47,902 bases of DNA from Streptomyces canus 299MFChir4.1 (lineage in GTDB: Bacteria; Actinomycetota; Actinomycetes; Streptomycetales; Streptomycetaceae). The stretch's first letter is position 1. Each line of letters begins with the position of its first letter. Where the stretch lies: assembly GCF_000383615.1 (NCBI RefSeq), contig NZ_KB911628.1, forward strand, positions 1 to 47,902, read 5' to 3'. The notes below the pieces were generated by a model, which was not told where the DNA came from, searched no databases, and worked only from the letters and a program-made list of their open reading frames with translations. Both the position numbers and the translations under genes were made by a program. Shown here piece after piece: positions 39,473-47,167 of this stretch.

Positions 39473-41170
39473 TCAGTCCGCGGATCGGACGGTGGGCATG
39501 GCGAGTGTGACCGGCACCGTGCCGGCGCCGCTCTTGCAGGAGTCGTGGCAGTCCTTCTCCAGGCTGCAGCACAGGGAGCAGATCGCCCCGGAGTGGAAAG
39601 CGCAGTTGGCCACGTCGGGCCGCTCGAAGTCGGTGGTGCACACGGTGCAGGTGAGCGTGACCGCCGACGGCAGGCCGTCGGTGCCGAGCAGCGGTTCCGC
39701 CAGGTCGTCGACGCGGGCGATGTAGTACTTGCCCTTGGTCAGCACCGCGAAGAGCGGCGAGAGCACCATGGCCAGGAACAGGGCGATGAAGGGGGAGTAC
39801 GCCTTGCCGTAGTCCCCGAAGGCGTTGAAGTAGGCGGCGATGGAGACCGCCGAGGCGATGAGCATCGAGCCGAAGCCCACCGGGTTGAAGTTGTAGAGGT
39901 GGGCCCGCTTGAACTCGATGTACGAGGGGCTGAGCTTCAGCGGCTTGTTGATGACGAGGTCGGCGACCACGGCGCCGATCCAGGCGATGGCCACATTGGA
40001 GTAGAAGCCGAGGACCGTGTTGAGGAAGCCGAAGACACCGCCCTCCATCAGGGCCAGCGCGATCCCGACGTTGAGGAAGATGTAGACCACGCGGCCGGGG
40101 TGGCGGTGGGTCAACCGGGAGAAGAAGTTCGACCAGGACAGGGAACCCGAGTACGCGTTCGTCGAGTTGATCTTTATCTGGGAGAGGATCACGAAGAACG
40201 TGGCCAGGCCCAGGGCGACGGGCGCCGCGAAGGTCTTGAAGCCGTGGACGTACTGCTGGATGGGCTCGTTGGCCTTGCTCAGTCCGACGCTGCCGGCGAT
40301 GAAGAAGGCGAGGAAGGCCCCGCCGATCTGCTTGGCCGCGCCGAGCACCACCCAGCCCGGGCCCGCGCTGAGCACGGCACCCCACCACTTCCTGCTGTTC
40401 TCCGGCGTCTTGTCGGGCATGAAGCGCAGGTAGTCGACCTGCTCACCGATCTGCGCGATCAGCGACAGCGCCACGCCCGCACCCGCGCCGATGCCGAGCA
40501 TGCTGATGCTGGAGCCGGTCGGGGAGTTACCGGCGAAGTGGGTGAACTGCGAGAACTTGCCCGGCTCCTGAATGGCGATGGACACGAACGGCGCGACCAT
40601 CAGCACCAGCCAGACCGGCTGCGTCCACACCTGCATCTTGGACAGCGCCGTCATGCCGTAGATCACCAGCGGCAGGATGATGAGGGAGCAGATCAAGTAG
40701 CCGACGGCGAGCGGGATGTGCAGGCCCAGCTCCAGGGCCTGCGCCATGATCGAGCCCTCGAGGGCGAAGAAGATGAAGGTGAAGCTGGCGTAGATGACCG
40801 AGGTGAGCGTGGACCCGAGGTATCCGAAGCCCGCGCCGCGGGTCAACAGGTCCATGTCGATGGAGTACTTCGCCGAGTAGTACGAGATCGGGATGCCGGT
40901 CAGGAAGATGACCACCGCCGCCGCCAGGATGGCCACCATGGCGCTGGAGAAGCCGTTGGAGATGGCGATCGAGCCGCCGATGGCGAAGTCCGCGAGATAC
41001 GCGATGCCGCCCAGCGCGGTCGTGGCGACCACGTAGGGGCTCCAGCGTCGGAAGGACTTCGGCGCGTAGCGCAGCGAGTAGTCCTCCAACGTGTCGTTCT
41101 GCGCCCAGTTGTTGTACGTCCGTCCGCCCGAACTCGTCGGCGGTGCTTCCTTGTCGACGATCTCCGTCAC
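39473..41170 (-). CDS. NCS1-family nucleobase/allantoin/hydantoin-type permease with C-terminal cysteine module
   Basis: The 565-residue integral membrane protein has about 12 hydrophobic helices and NCS1 landmarks (GAGFGYLGSTLTSVIYASFT, GIGAGAGVALSLIAQIGEQV, INSTNAYSGSLSWSNFFSRL). NCS1 permeases bring in purines, cytosine, allantoin or hydantoins by cation symport. The last 58 residues hold eight cysteines at 508, 511, 523, 531, 534, 535, 541 and 545 (CTVC, NCAFH, CSLCC, CHDSC), which an ordinary permease lacks. GTG at 41170 has GAGGG six bases before it; longer starts lack a site. A strong promoter at 41428-41456 leaves a leader of roughly 250 bases. An AmiC-like sensor gene lies upstream on the same strand. 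Confidence 0.92.
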   Translation of the reverse strand: MTEIVDKEAPPTSSGGRTYNNWAQNDTLEDYSLRYAPKSFRRWSPYVVATTALGGIAYLADFAIGGSIAISNGFSSAMVAILAAAVVIFLTGIPISYYSAKYSIDMDLLTRGAGFGYLGSTLTSVIYASFTFIFFALEGSIMAQALELGLHIPLAVGYLICSLIILPLVIYGMTALSKMQVWTQPVWLVLMVAPFVSIAIQEPGKFSQFTHFAGNSPTGSSISMLGIGAGAGVALSLIAQIGEQVDYLRFMPDKTPENSRKWWGAVLSAGPGWVVLGAAKQIGGAFLAFFIAGSVGLSKANEPIQQYVHGFKTFAAPVALGLATFFVILSQIKINSTNAYSGSLSWSNFFSRLTHRHPGRVVYIFLNVGIALALMEGGVFGFLNTVLGFYSNVAIAWIGAVVADLVINKPLKLSPSYIEFKRAHLYNFNPVGFGSMLIASAVSIAAYFNAFGDYGKAYSPFIALFLAMVLSPLFAVLTKGKYYIARVDDLAEPLLGTDGLPSAVTLTCTVCTTDFERPDVANCAFHSGAICSLCCSLEKDCHDSCKSGAGTVPVTLAMPTVRSAD

Positions 41171-41427
41171 GACATTCCCTCTTCCAGCACTGGGGACGAC
41201 CCGAGTGACCCCGGGCGATTGCACGGAAGAGTCACGCCGCACTGTTTCTCGAAGGTTTCGCTTCCTTTAAGGGGAAGGTCTTTAACGGGCCTTTATTCAA
41301 TGCGCGTAGATAGCGCGCGAACAGGAGCGGAGCCGCGTGGGCTGGAGCGCCCGTCCATGGGCGAATGCGGCGAGCGAACGGCCTGATTGAGTACGGATGT
41401 CTCGCCTCCGCCAGATGCTTCCCGTAG
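41171..41427 (-). other. Long leader of the permease gene
   Basis: About 250 bases lie between the predicted transcription start and the GTG at 41170, with no gene. On the minus strand there are several possible hairpins, including GTGAC near 41233 with GTCAC about 20 bases on, and a purine-rich AAAGGAAGCGAAA tract. The length suits a regulatory RNA. I could not match a known riboswitch class. Confidence 0.4.
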
Positions 41428-41456
41428 AAAGTATTTCTGTGGCAGGGTAATGTCAA
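41428..41456 (-). promoter_or_regulatory. Sigma-70-type promoter for the permease
   Basis: On the minus strand TTGACA (41451-41456), a 17-base spacer and TACTTT (41428-41433) make an almost ideal promoter, rare in this GC-rich sequence. It points at the permease gene at 41170. Confidence 0.75.
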
Positions 41457-41471
41457 CGGCAGGGAGTGGGG

Positions 41472-42554
41472 TCAGAGTTGGGTGACGATGTGGAAGTCGA
41501 AAGCATCCGCCCGTGCCAGGTACAGCCGTTGGGTGAGATGGTTGCCGCGCAGCCGCAGTACGCCGCGCGGGCCCTCATAGGAGACCGTTTCGCCCACCGC
41601 GCACATCGTCCGCACGTCCAGCGTCCGCGCCCGCTCGGCCAACGCCGCCAGCAGGCGCACCCCTTCGAAACACGACTCGCCCAGACTGCCCACGACGGGT
41701 GCCTCCACACCGAACCGCGCCGCGTACCGGGCGCTGAAGTCCAGGCTCTCAGCGGTCGCGAGCGTCTCGAAGAAACCGGCCGTCGCCCACAGCCCGTCGG
41801 TGGCCTCGGCACCGGTGGCCAACAGGATGTTCTCGTCCATATGAGTGCTCAGCCGCAGACACCGCTGGTGAAGGCCGTACGCGGCGAACGCCCGGTTGAA
41901 GCGTGCCGCGTCGTCGCCGACCAGCAGCATCAGCACCGCGTCCGCCTCGCACCGCTCGATCCGGCGCAGGACCCGCCCGAACTCGTGCGTCCCCAGCGGC
42001 ACGAAGACCTCGTCGCGCACCAGGCCGCCGCACGCCCGGGCGTATCGCCGTGCGGCGCGGGCGCTGACGCGCGGCCACACATAGTCGTTGCCCACCGTGC
42101 ACCAGCGTCGCGCGCCGGTCGCCTCGGCCAGCAGCCGCATCGCCGGCAGCAGTTGCGCGGCATCGGTCTCGCCCGTCAGGAAGACGCCGGGCGTACGCTC
42201 GCCGCCCTCGTACTGGGCTGTGTAGACGTAGGGCACGCGGCCCGCGATCCGCGGCAGCAGTGCCTGGCGCACGGCCGATGTGTGCCAGCCCACCACCCCG
42301 TCGACGGCCTGCAGCGACACCAGGGCCTCGACCTCGGCCGCCACCTGCTCCGGCGATGCTCCGCCTTCCACCGTGACCAGGCGGACCTCGCGGTCCAGCA
42401 CGCCGCCCGCGGCGTTCAGTTCCTCCGCGGCCAGTTGTGCGGCCAGCTCGCACGACGGGCCGAAGACCCCCGCGGGCCCCTGCAGCGGCACGACCAGGGC
42501 CACGACCAGCGTCGTGCTCGAATCGCCGATCCCGCCGGGCGGCACCGGATGCAC
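41472..42554 (-). CDS. AmiC/UrtA-like amide- or urea-binding protein without signal peptide
   Basis: The 360-residue protein has the type I periplasmic-binding fold of branched-chain amino acid/amide/urea receptors: VALVVPLQGPAGVFGPSCEL, NAAGGVLDREVRLV, AVDGVVGWHTSAVRQALLP and WCTVGNDYVWPR. It has no signal peptide or lipobox, so it would act in the cytoplasm, as AmiC does as an amide sensor. GTG at 42554 follows GGAGG seven bases before. The gene ends 15 bases before the permease promoter and points the same way. It is divergent from the MarR gene. It may sense the substrate of the permease. Confidence 0.82.
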   Translation of the reverse strand: MHPVPPGGIGDSSTTLVVALVVPLQGPAGVFGPSCELAAQLAAEELNAAGGVLDREVRLVTVEGGASPEQVAAEVEALVSLQAVDGVVGWHTSAVRQALLPRIAGRVPYVYTAQYEGGERTPGVFLTGETDAAQLLPAMRLLAEATGARRWCTVGNDYVWPRVSARAARRYARACGGLVRDEVFVPLGTHEFGRVLRRIERCEADAVLMLLVGDDAARFNRAFAAYGLHQRCLRLSTHMDENILLATGAEATDGLWATAGFFETLATAESLDFSARYAARFGVEAPVVGSLGESCFEGVRLLAALAERARTLDVRTMCAVGETVSYEGPRGVLRLRGNHLTQRLYLARADAFDFHIVTQL

Positions 42555-42662
42555 AGACCACCTCCGTGAGGGCACTGGGCGTGGATCCCGGTCCGGGCCC
42601 CGGCGCCCTTGCGGAGGCTCGTAATCTGTCCGAACACTAGACCTATCGGAAGGACACCGGCA
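42555..42662. promoter_or_regulatory. Divergent promoter region with a possible MarR operator
   Basis: The 108 bases between the AmiC-like and MarR genes contain TCCGA at 42629-42633 and its complement TCGGA at 42646-42650, a weak inverted repeat before the MarR gene. No clear -35/-10 pair is visible. The site would allow joint control of both genes. Confidence 0.35.
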
Positions 42663-43121
42663 ATGCCGTCCGAACCCTCCTCCCCGGACCTTGGCCACCT
42701 CCTCAGTCACGCCGAGCGGCGCCTCGGCCGGCGCTTGAGCGCGGTGTTGGCCGAGGAGGGCTGCTCGGTGGAGGAGTGGCGCGTCCTGTCGGCCGTCGCC
42801 GACGGGCAGGGCCACCCGATGTCCGAAATCGCCGAGCATGCCCTCATGCCGGCGCCCACTCTGACCAAGCTCGTCGACCGTATGGTGGCCGGCAACCTGG
42901 TTTACCGTCGGCCCGACCCCGACGACCGCCGACGCGTCCTGCTCCACCTCACCGCCCGCGGCCGCATCCTCCACCAGCGCGCCGCCCACCGCGTCCACTC
43001 CGACCAGACCCGGCTTCTCGATGCCATCGGTGACCGGGGAGAACTCGCCCAGCTCCTGCCTCTGTTGTCGGCGACGGTCGACGGATTGCCTGCGGTGGCA
43101 CCCAGCAGGCCGCAGAGTTGA
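42663..43121 (+). CDS. MarR-family transcriptional regulator
   Basis: The 152-residue protein carries the MarR winged helix: SVEEWRVLSAVADGQGHPMS, then EIAEHALMPAPTLTKLVDRM and the wing RRPDPDDRRRVLLHLTARGR with its D-x-R pattern. Helices at both ends form the dimer interface. The ATG at 42663 has GGAAGGA nine bases before. It is divergent from the AmiC-like gene and probably controls it, itself or both. No cysteine sensor pair is obvious. Confidence 0.93.
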   Translation: MPSEPSSPDLGHLLSHAERRLGRRLSAVLAEEGCSVEEWRVLSAVADGQGHPMSEIAEHALMPAPTLTKLVDRMVAGNLVYRRPDPDDRRRVLLHLTARGRILHQRAAHRVHSDQTRLLDAIGDRGELAQLLPLLSATVDGLPAVAPSRPQS

Positions 43122-43314
43122 ACTTTTCGATCAATGGCTGCGGTCTCGTCCCTGTGCGGCGAAGCCGGGCGTGCGCTCCAGCGTCTTTGTGGTGGCGCGA
43201 GCGAGGAGAACGAACGACCAGGTTGGCGTGGCAGTCGACGGTTGGGGTGAAGCCCTGCGTGCGCTCAGAGAGGGAGGGCGGCCGGCGTGCGGGCGGGATG
43301 ACAAAGGCCGAGGC

Positions 43315-43361
43315 TGAATGATCAGTCGACTACGACGTGGTCCTCGTCGACTGATCGTTCA
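43315..43361. promoter_or_regulatory. 16-base inverted repeat before the TetR-like fragment
   Basis: TGAATGATCAGTCGAC (43315-43330) is matched by the complement of 43346-43361 at 15 of 16 positions, across a 15-base spacer. It lies directly before the TetR-type relic and resembles a TetR operator pair. It could also be a stem-loop. Confidence 0.6.
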
Positions 43362-43372
43362 GCCGTGAGCCG

Positions 43373-44461
43373 TTGCGTCGCAACTCGCGGGCGAACCGGG
43401 CGCGCATCCTGGCCACGGCCCGTCGGGAGCTGGCGCGGAATCCGGACGTCCAACTGGAGGAGCCGGCGCGGGCTTCGGGTGTCGTACGGCGCACCCTGTT
43501 CGGTCACTTCCCCGGGCGCGCGGCACTGCTGGACGCTCTCGCGGAGGAAGCCTCCGAGACGCTTGGGACGGCGGTGGCGGCCGGTGCCGAACGTTCGGAG
43601 GCGGAGCCGGCCGAGCGGGTGCTTGCTCACCTCGTGTTCTCGATGTGGCCGGTGGGGGAGCGGTACCGTCTGCTCCTGGCGCTGGCCAAGCGCGATCTTG
43701 GCGCGCAACGTATGGCCGAGGTGCTGGCACCGGCCCGCGAGGCGACCACGGCCGTCCCGATGGCCGTCACCTCCATGGGCGGGCTCATGGCCGGGCCCGG
43801 CATGTCCGCCTACTGCGGCAGCGAGTTCGCCCTGGAGATCATCCTGGAGGCGCTGGGCAAGGGAAGTCGCCCAGTTCGGGATCCACGTGAGGGCGATCGA
43901 GCCCGGAGCTCCTTCCGCACCGAGTGGTCGGAACCAGGGCGCCGGCATCACACGCGGCGGACGGCTTTTCGTAGGCGTTACGTCGGTGTGCCCGGACTGC
44001 ACCTGTCCTGCTTCGACTGGGAGAGCAACCTCCAGAAGTGCGGCAAGGACTACGCGGACCTCGGGGCGAAGAACGCCGACTTCCTGGTCACCGATGTGTC
44101 GGACCGCGACGCGGGCTGGTACGCACAGCCGGCCCACGGTGGCAGTGACCACTTCTGGACCGACCAGAAGGCCGCCGCCGCGCTGAACTTCTACAAGACG
44201 ATGGCCGAGTCCGTTGGCAAGCCGATCGTCCTGTGGCAGATCCCCGTGGGCAACATGGCGGGGAACAACACTCCCGGCCATTTCAAGGACGACAAGGTGG
44301 ACTGGTTCTTCGCGCACATGGACCAGGTGGCGAACGCCCATGTCGCCGGTCTGATGTTCGGTGCGGGGTGGTCGGAGCAGACGACGGTCGAGTCCGACGG
44401 CGGAAACCTGATCCGCAAGACGATCGCCTATCACAACTCGGGCGGTACACCGCTCAAGTAG
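43373..44461 (+). pseudogene. Open chimeric reading frame: TetR, SDR and secreted-hydrolase fragments
   Basis: One unbroken 362-codon frame joins three unrelated pieces. Residues 1-105 are a TetR HTH and core (NRARILATARRELARNPDVQ, GVVRRTLFGHFPGRAALLDA). Residues 125-165 are an SDR fragment (AVTSMGGLMAGPGMSAYCGS, then LEALG), whose next conserved stretch VAQFGIHVRAIEPG is in another frame. Residues 205-362 are the C-terminal half of a secreted protein (VPGLHLSCFDWESNLQKCGK, IPVGNMAGNNTPGHFKDDKV, SDGGNLIRKTIAYHNSGG). The start would be a TTG. I infer it is a fused relic rather than a real three-domain protein. Confidence 0.75.
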
Positions 44462-44487
44462 GTGCTAGGTGCTAGGCGCTAGGCGCG

Positions 44488-44522
44488 AATGCGGCCCCCA
44501 TCCCTTCGATGGGGGCCGCATT
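44488..44522 (+). terminator. Perfect 15-base hairpin after the chimeric frame
   Basis: AATGCGGCCCCCATC, a five-base loop and its complement, 27 bases after the stop. It is a strong terminator for the plus strand. A short GTGCTAG-type tandem repeat precedes it at about 44460-44486. Confidence 0.85.
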
Positions 44523-44706
44523 CGTTGCCTGACGGTGGCGATGAGGGCGGTCACTGATCTGACAACGGCATGTCCGTCCGGCACAACGGGCCTTGGCCCG
44601 GGCCCGGTTACCCGGCAGTTGCCGACACGCACACAAAGGTGGCCGCGATCGAGGGGAGTATCTTCAGCCGCTGCCAGCTTCCCCACCCAGTTCCGACCAT
44701 CGCGCC

Positions 44707-44738
44707 GTGCGGCAAGGGGACTCTTCCCCTTGCCGCAC
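44707..44738 (-). terminator. Perfect 14-base hairpin after the anti-sigma gene
   Basis: GTGCGGCAAGGGGA (44707-44720), loop CTCT, and its exact complement (44725-44738). It lies nine bases past the minus-strand stop at 44747 and faces the hairpin at 44488, so the two convergent units are well insulated. Confidence 0.85.
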
Positions 44739-44746
44739 AGCGGTGT

Positions 44747-45544
44747 TCACCGGGTCGGGGCGAACCCTCCCCGGACCGACGCGGAGCCGCCCAAACCCTG
44801 CGCGTCGACGCGGTACCTGTCGCCCGCGGCACTGCGCACGCCGGTGCCGTTGTTGAACTGGGCGGCGAACTCATGGCTCGCGGCCGGCACGGTGAGGCCC
44901 GGCTTGAGGACCCAGCGGTAGACCAGCGCGCCGCCGGTTTCCTGGACGGTGACGGTGAAGTCATCACTCGGCAGGGTCTGCCAGGTTCCGGTGTTCTTCA
45001 CCCCGCCGGTCTGCACGATGCGGATCTCGATCGTGAGCGTGGTGAGCGGCTGGGTCGTCTTGAGGGCGAGGTTGTTCTGCGTCCAGTAGACCGTGCTGCG
45101 CGGGTTCACCGAGCCGGCTGACCACAACGGTCCGTCCTGGCTCTCGCCGGCGGTCGGCGATGGACTGGTGGCCGGCGGAGTCGTGCGCGAGCTGCCCGGG
45201 GTGGTGTCCGGACCCGGCGCGACAGGGGTGGGGCGGGCCGACGTCGGTTGCGGGGAGCTGACGGTCGGGGACGGGGTGGCAGGCGTGGTCACGGTGGCCG
45301 ACGGCGACGGCGACGGCGACGGGGTGGTGACGATGCCGGCGACGGCGAGGCCGCCGGTCGTCAGGATGCCGCCGGCGGCGAGCCCGGCGAGCGCGACCCT
45401 GGTCCCGGACCTCGCGAACGGCCGCGCGCGGTGACGGACGGCCGGGCCGGCCATGCCGCGTTGCACCCGGGCCAGCATCCGCGCACGGTCGGGCCGGTGG
45501 GCCTCGGCGGCCTCGCGCAGCCGACGGGCGATCTCCTCGTTCAC
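44747..45544 (-). CDS. Membrane protein coupled to the SigE-type sigma factor (likely anti-sigma factor)
   Basis: The 265-residue protein starts NEEIARRLREAAEAHRPDRA, a short cytoplasmic helical region suited to sigma binding. It has one membrane helix (VALAGLAAGGILTTGGLAVA) and a Pro/Thr/Ser-rich linker of about 70 residues. An external beta domain of about 130 residues follows (RSTVYWTQNNLALKTTQPLT, WVLKPGLTVPAASHEFAAQF). GTG at 45544 overlaps the sigma stop by four bases, the usual arrangement of sigma/anti-sigma pairs. No zinc-binding H-x-x-x-C-x-x-C motif is present, so it is not a ZAS-type anti-sigma. Confidence 0.78.
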   Translation of the reverse strand: MNEEIARRLREAAEAHRPDRARMLARVQRGMAGPAVRHRARPFARSGTRVALAGLAAGGILTTGGLAVAGIVTTPSPSPSPSATVTTPATPSPTVSSPQPTSARPTPVAPGPDTTPGSSRTTPPATSPSPTAGESQDGPLWSAGSVNPRSTVYWTQNNLALKTTQPLTTLTIEIRIVQTGGVKNTGTWQTLPSDDFTVTVQETGGALVYRWVLKPGLTVPAASHEFAAQFNNGTGVRSAAGDRYRVDAQGLGGSASVRGGFAPTR

Positions 45545-46071
45545 CGGTTCCTCCTCCCTGCCACCAGGTCCCCGGCCGCTCCTGCGCCCAGTATCTTTAC
45601 CAGCTCGGCCATTCCCTTCGAGGTCTGGCTCTTCACCGTTCCGACCGAGATGCCCAGCGCCACCGCTGTGTCCTTCTCCGACAGGTCGAAGGCGTGCCGT
45701 AGCACCACACAGGCGCGCTTGCGGAACGGCAGCCGGGCGAGCGCCGCGCGGACGTCCAGCACGGCCGCCATGTCCGGCCCCTCCACCCTCTCGGGGCCGC
45801 GTGACCAGAACAGCGCGATCCGGCGTCGCTCGCGCACCGCGCTGCGGACCCGTCCGCGCGCCAGGTTCGCCACCACACCGCGGGCGTAGGCGAGCGGGTG
45901 GTCGGCCTGCCGCAACCGGTCCCAGCGCTGCCACAGGGCGACCAGGGCATCCGCCGCGAGGTCGTCCGCCGCGTCGGTCTCGCCGGTCAGGAGGTGGGCC
46001 AGACGGGCGAGTTCGGCATAGTGGCGTTCGAAGAATTCGTGGAACTCCGCGGACGCGTCGTCGAGGAGCAT
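45541..46071 (-). CDS. SigE-family ECF RNA polymerase sigma factor
   Basis: The 176-residue protein has sigma region 2 (EFHEFFERHYAELARLAHLL, then DDLAADALVALWQRWDRL) and region 4 (ALARLPFRKRACVVLRHAFD, LSEKDTAVALGISVGTVKSQ). It lacks regions 1 and 3, as in ECF sigma factors. ATG at 46071 gives the usual length for the SigE family of Streptomyces, with GGAGAGGG upstream. An ATG at 46128 would add 19 residues (MLFNAQPTRTSW onward) but has a poor ribosome site. The coupled gene at 45544 probably restrains it. Target genes are not visible. Confidence 0.9.
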   Translation of the reverse strand: MLLDDASAEFHEFFERHYAELARLAHLLTGETDAADDLAADALVALWQRWDRLRQADHPLAYARGVVANLARGRVRSAVRERRRIALFWSRGPERVEGPDMAAVLDVRAALARLPFRKRACVVLRHAFDLSEKDTAVALGISVGTVKSQTSKGMAELVKILGAGAAGDLVAGRRNR

Positions 46072-46217
46072 CCCCCGGTCGCCCTCTCCTAGCCATGATG
46101 TGCGCGTTGGTTGCGCGTTAAACAACATCGGGGGCCGCAGCCTAACAGCGCCCAGCCCGGGACCGGCCCGGCGCTCGTGCTCGGTTGTGGCCCGGTGAAG
46201 GCCGACCGGCGGGCTGG

Positions 46218-46706
46218 TCAATGGCGGGTGAACTGGACGCGGGCCGCTTGCGCGACGTCCGGCTGCACGGCGGTGCCGTCGACGGTCAGGTGCTCTCCGT
46301 GGATGTCGGTGATCCTGAGCGACTCGCCGCAGCGGGTGGCGACCCCCTGGTGGCTGACGGCCGATGTGATCCGTACGGCCGGGGCCGTCGCCTTGGAGTT
46401 CGCGGGCGCGGTGCTGGTGGCCGAGGCAACCGGAGTGGCCGAATCCGAAGGGCACGGCGTGGCGGAGGCCAGGATCGTCGGACTGGCCGAGGCCGTCGGC
46501 TGCACCGTCGCACGCGCAGCGTCGCCGCCCGCCTCAGACCCGGCATCGGACGGGGCGGCCGCCCGCCCGGCACCGGTTGCGCTCCCTGGGAGGACGGTCA
46601 AGGCCAGGCGCGCCGGCACACCGACGACCAGCGGCCCCGAGGGAATGCCCGTGAACAGTCCGCGCCTGCGCCACGGTTGCGGCGCGGCGTGCTTCGTTGC
46701 CCTCAT
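46218..46706 (-). CDS. Small Ala/Ser/Thr-rich protein with exported features
   Basis: The 162-residue frame begins with a basic start and a hydrophobic stretch (WRRRGLFTGIPSGPLVVGVP, then ARLALTVLP), followed by a low-complexity Ala/Ser/Thr/Pro segment. A compact C-terminal domain of about 55 residues ends it (KATAPAVRITSAVSHQGVAT, GEHLTVDGTAVQPD). The order fits a cell-surface or secreted protein with a linker. Upstream bases offer only a weak ribosome site. It ends 90 bases before the sigma gene starts and may be in the same transcript. No family recognised. Confidence 0.5.
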   Translation of the reverse strand: MRATKHAAPQPWRRRGLFTGIPSGPLVVGVPARLALTVLPGSATGAGRAAAPSDAGSEAGGDAARATVQPTASASPTILASATPCPSDSATPVASATSTAPANSKATAPAVRITSAVSHQGVATRCGESLRITDIHGEHLTVDGTAVQPDVAQAARVQFTRH

Positions 46707-46888
46707 GCCCGTCCATCCGGTTGGTTCGAGTCGGTCTTCCGACTCCCAGTTGCCGCAGAGGACGAGAAGGTTGCCGCCACGACGCTGATTTCTCGGCGAC
46801 CAGTACGGGGCGCGGAAGGGTTCCTGCAGTGACGGCGCCCCGCACGTCGAGGACTGTGCGGAACGGGTGCCCGGTCACCAAATGGATC

Positions 46889-46916
46889 GCTTCCTGCGAA
46901 CCGGTTCGCAGGAAGC
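46889..46916. promoter_or_regulatory. 28-base perfect palindrome, distal LacI-type operator
   Basis: GCTTCCTGCGAACC is followed at once by its own complement, a perfect palindrome with no loop, which suits protein binding better than a terminator. Its core CGAACCGGTTCG is repeated at 47050-47061 next to the LacI-type gene. The spacing between centres is 153 bases, so looping is possible. Confidence 0.6.
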
Positions 46917-47012
46917 TAGCAGCGAGAAAAGCTCTCAGCAATACCCTGAGGCAAGCGGAGCCCGCAGAAAATGCGAGTTACAGGTCTGTTTGGAGGAGTC
47001 TCGTCGCAGGCG

Positions 47013-47041
47013 TTGACAGCCCTCAGGGTCGTTCCTATCTT
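47013..47041 (+). promoter_or_regulatory. Promoter of the LacI-type regulator gene
   Basis: TTGACA (47013-47018), a 17-base spacer, TATCTT (47036-47041). It is a near-consensus promoter in a very GC-rich genome, pointing at the regulator gene at 47168. Confidence 0.75.
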
Positions 47042-47049
47042 CGCTTCAC

Positions 47050-47061
47050 CGAACCGGTTCG
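47050..47061. promoter_or_regulatory. Proximal LacI-type operator CGAACCGGTTCG
   Basis: A perfect 12-base palindrome with central CG, placed just after the -10 box, where repressor binding would stop transcription. It has the same core as 46897-46908. A one-base-shorter version, CGAACGGTTCG, lies at 47143-47153. Autoregulation of the gene at 47168 is likely. Confidence 0.7.
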
Positions 47062-47167
47062 ACAACCGATGATCGTTTGACTTTTCACCGCAGTGCCCAC
47101 TCCACCTACCTACGCGACCGGACGTTCCGTTTCACACGGCTTCGAACGGTTCGGGCAAGGAGTTTCC

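Noticed and set aside
39233..41386. 717-codon plus-strand frame opposite the permease
   Set aside because: Antisense to the NCS1 permease with a repetitive Glu/Asp/His/Val composition, which is the mirror image of hydrophobic helices.
44488..44522. Perfect hairpin considered as a regulatory operator
   Set aside because: It has a five-base loop, lies just after a stop codon and faces a second hairpin between convergent genes, so terminator is the simpler reading.
46709..47080. Plus-strand frame of 127 codons before the LacI-type gene
   Set aside because: It runs through the palindromes and the promoter, has no ribosome site and has Arg/Ser/Pro shadow composition.
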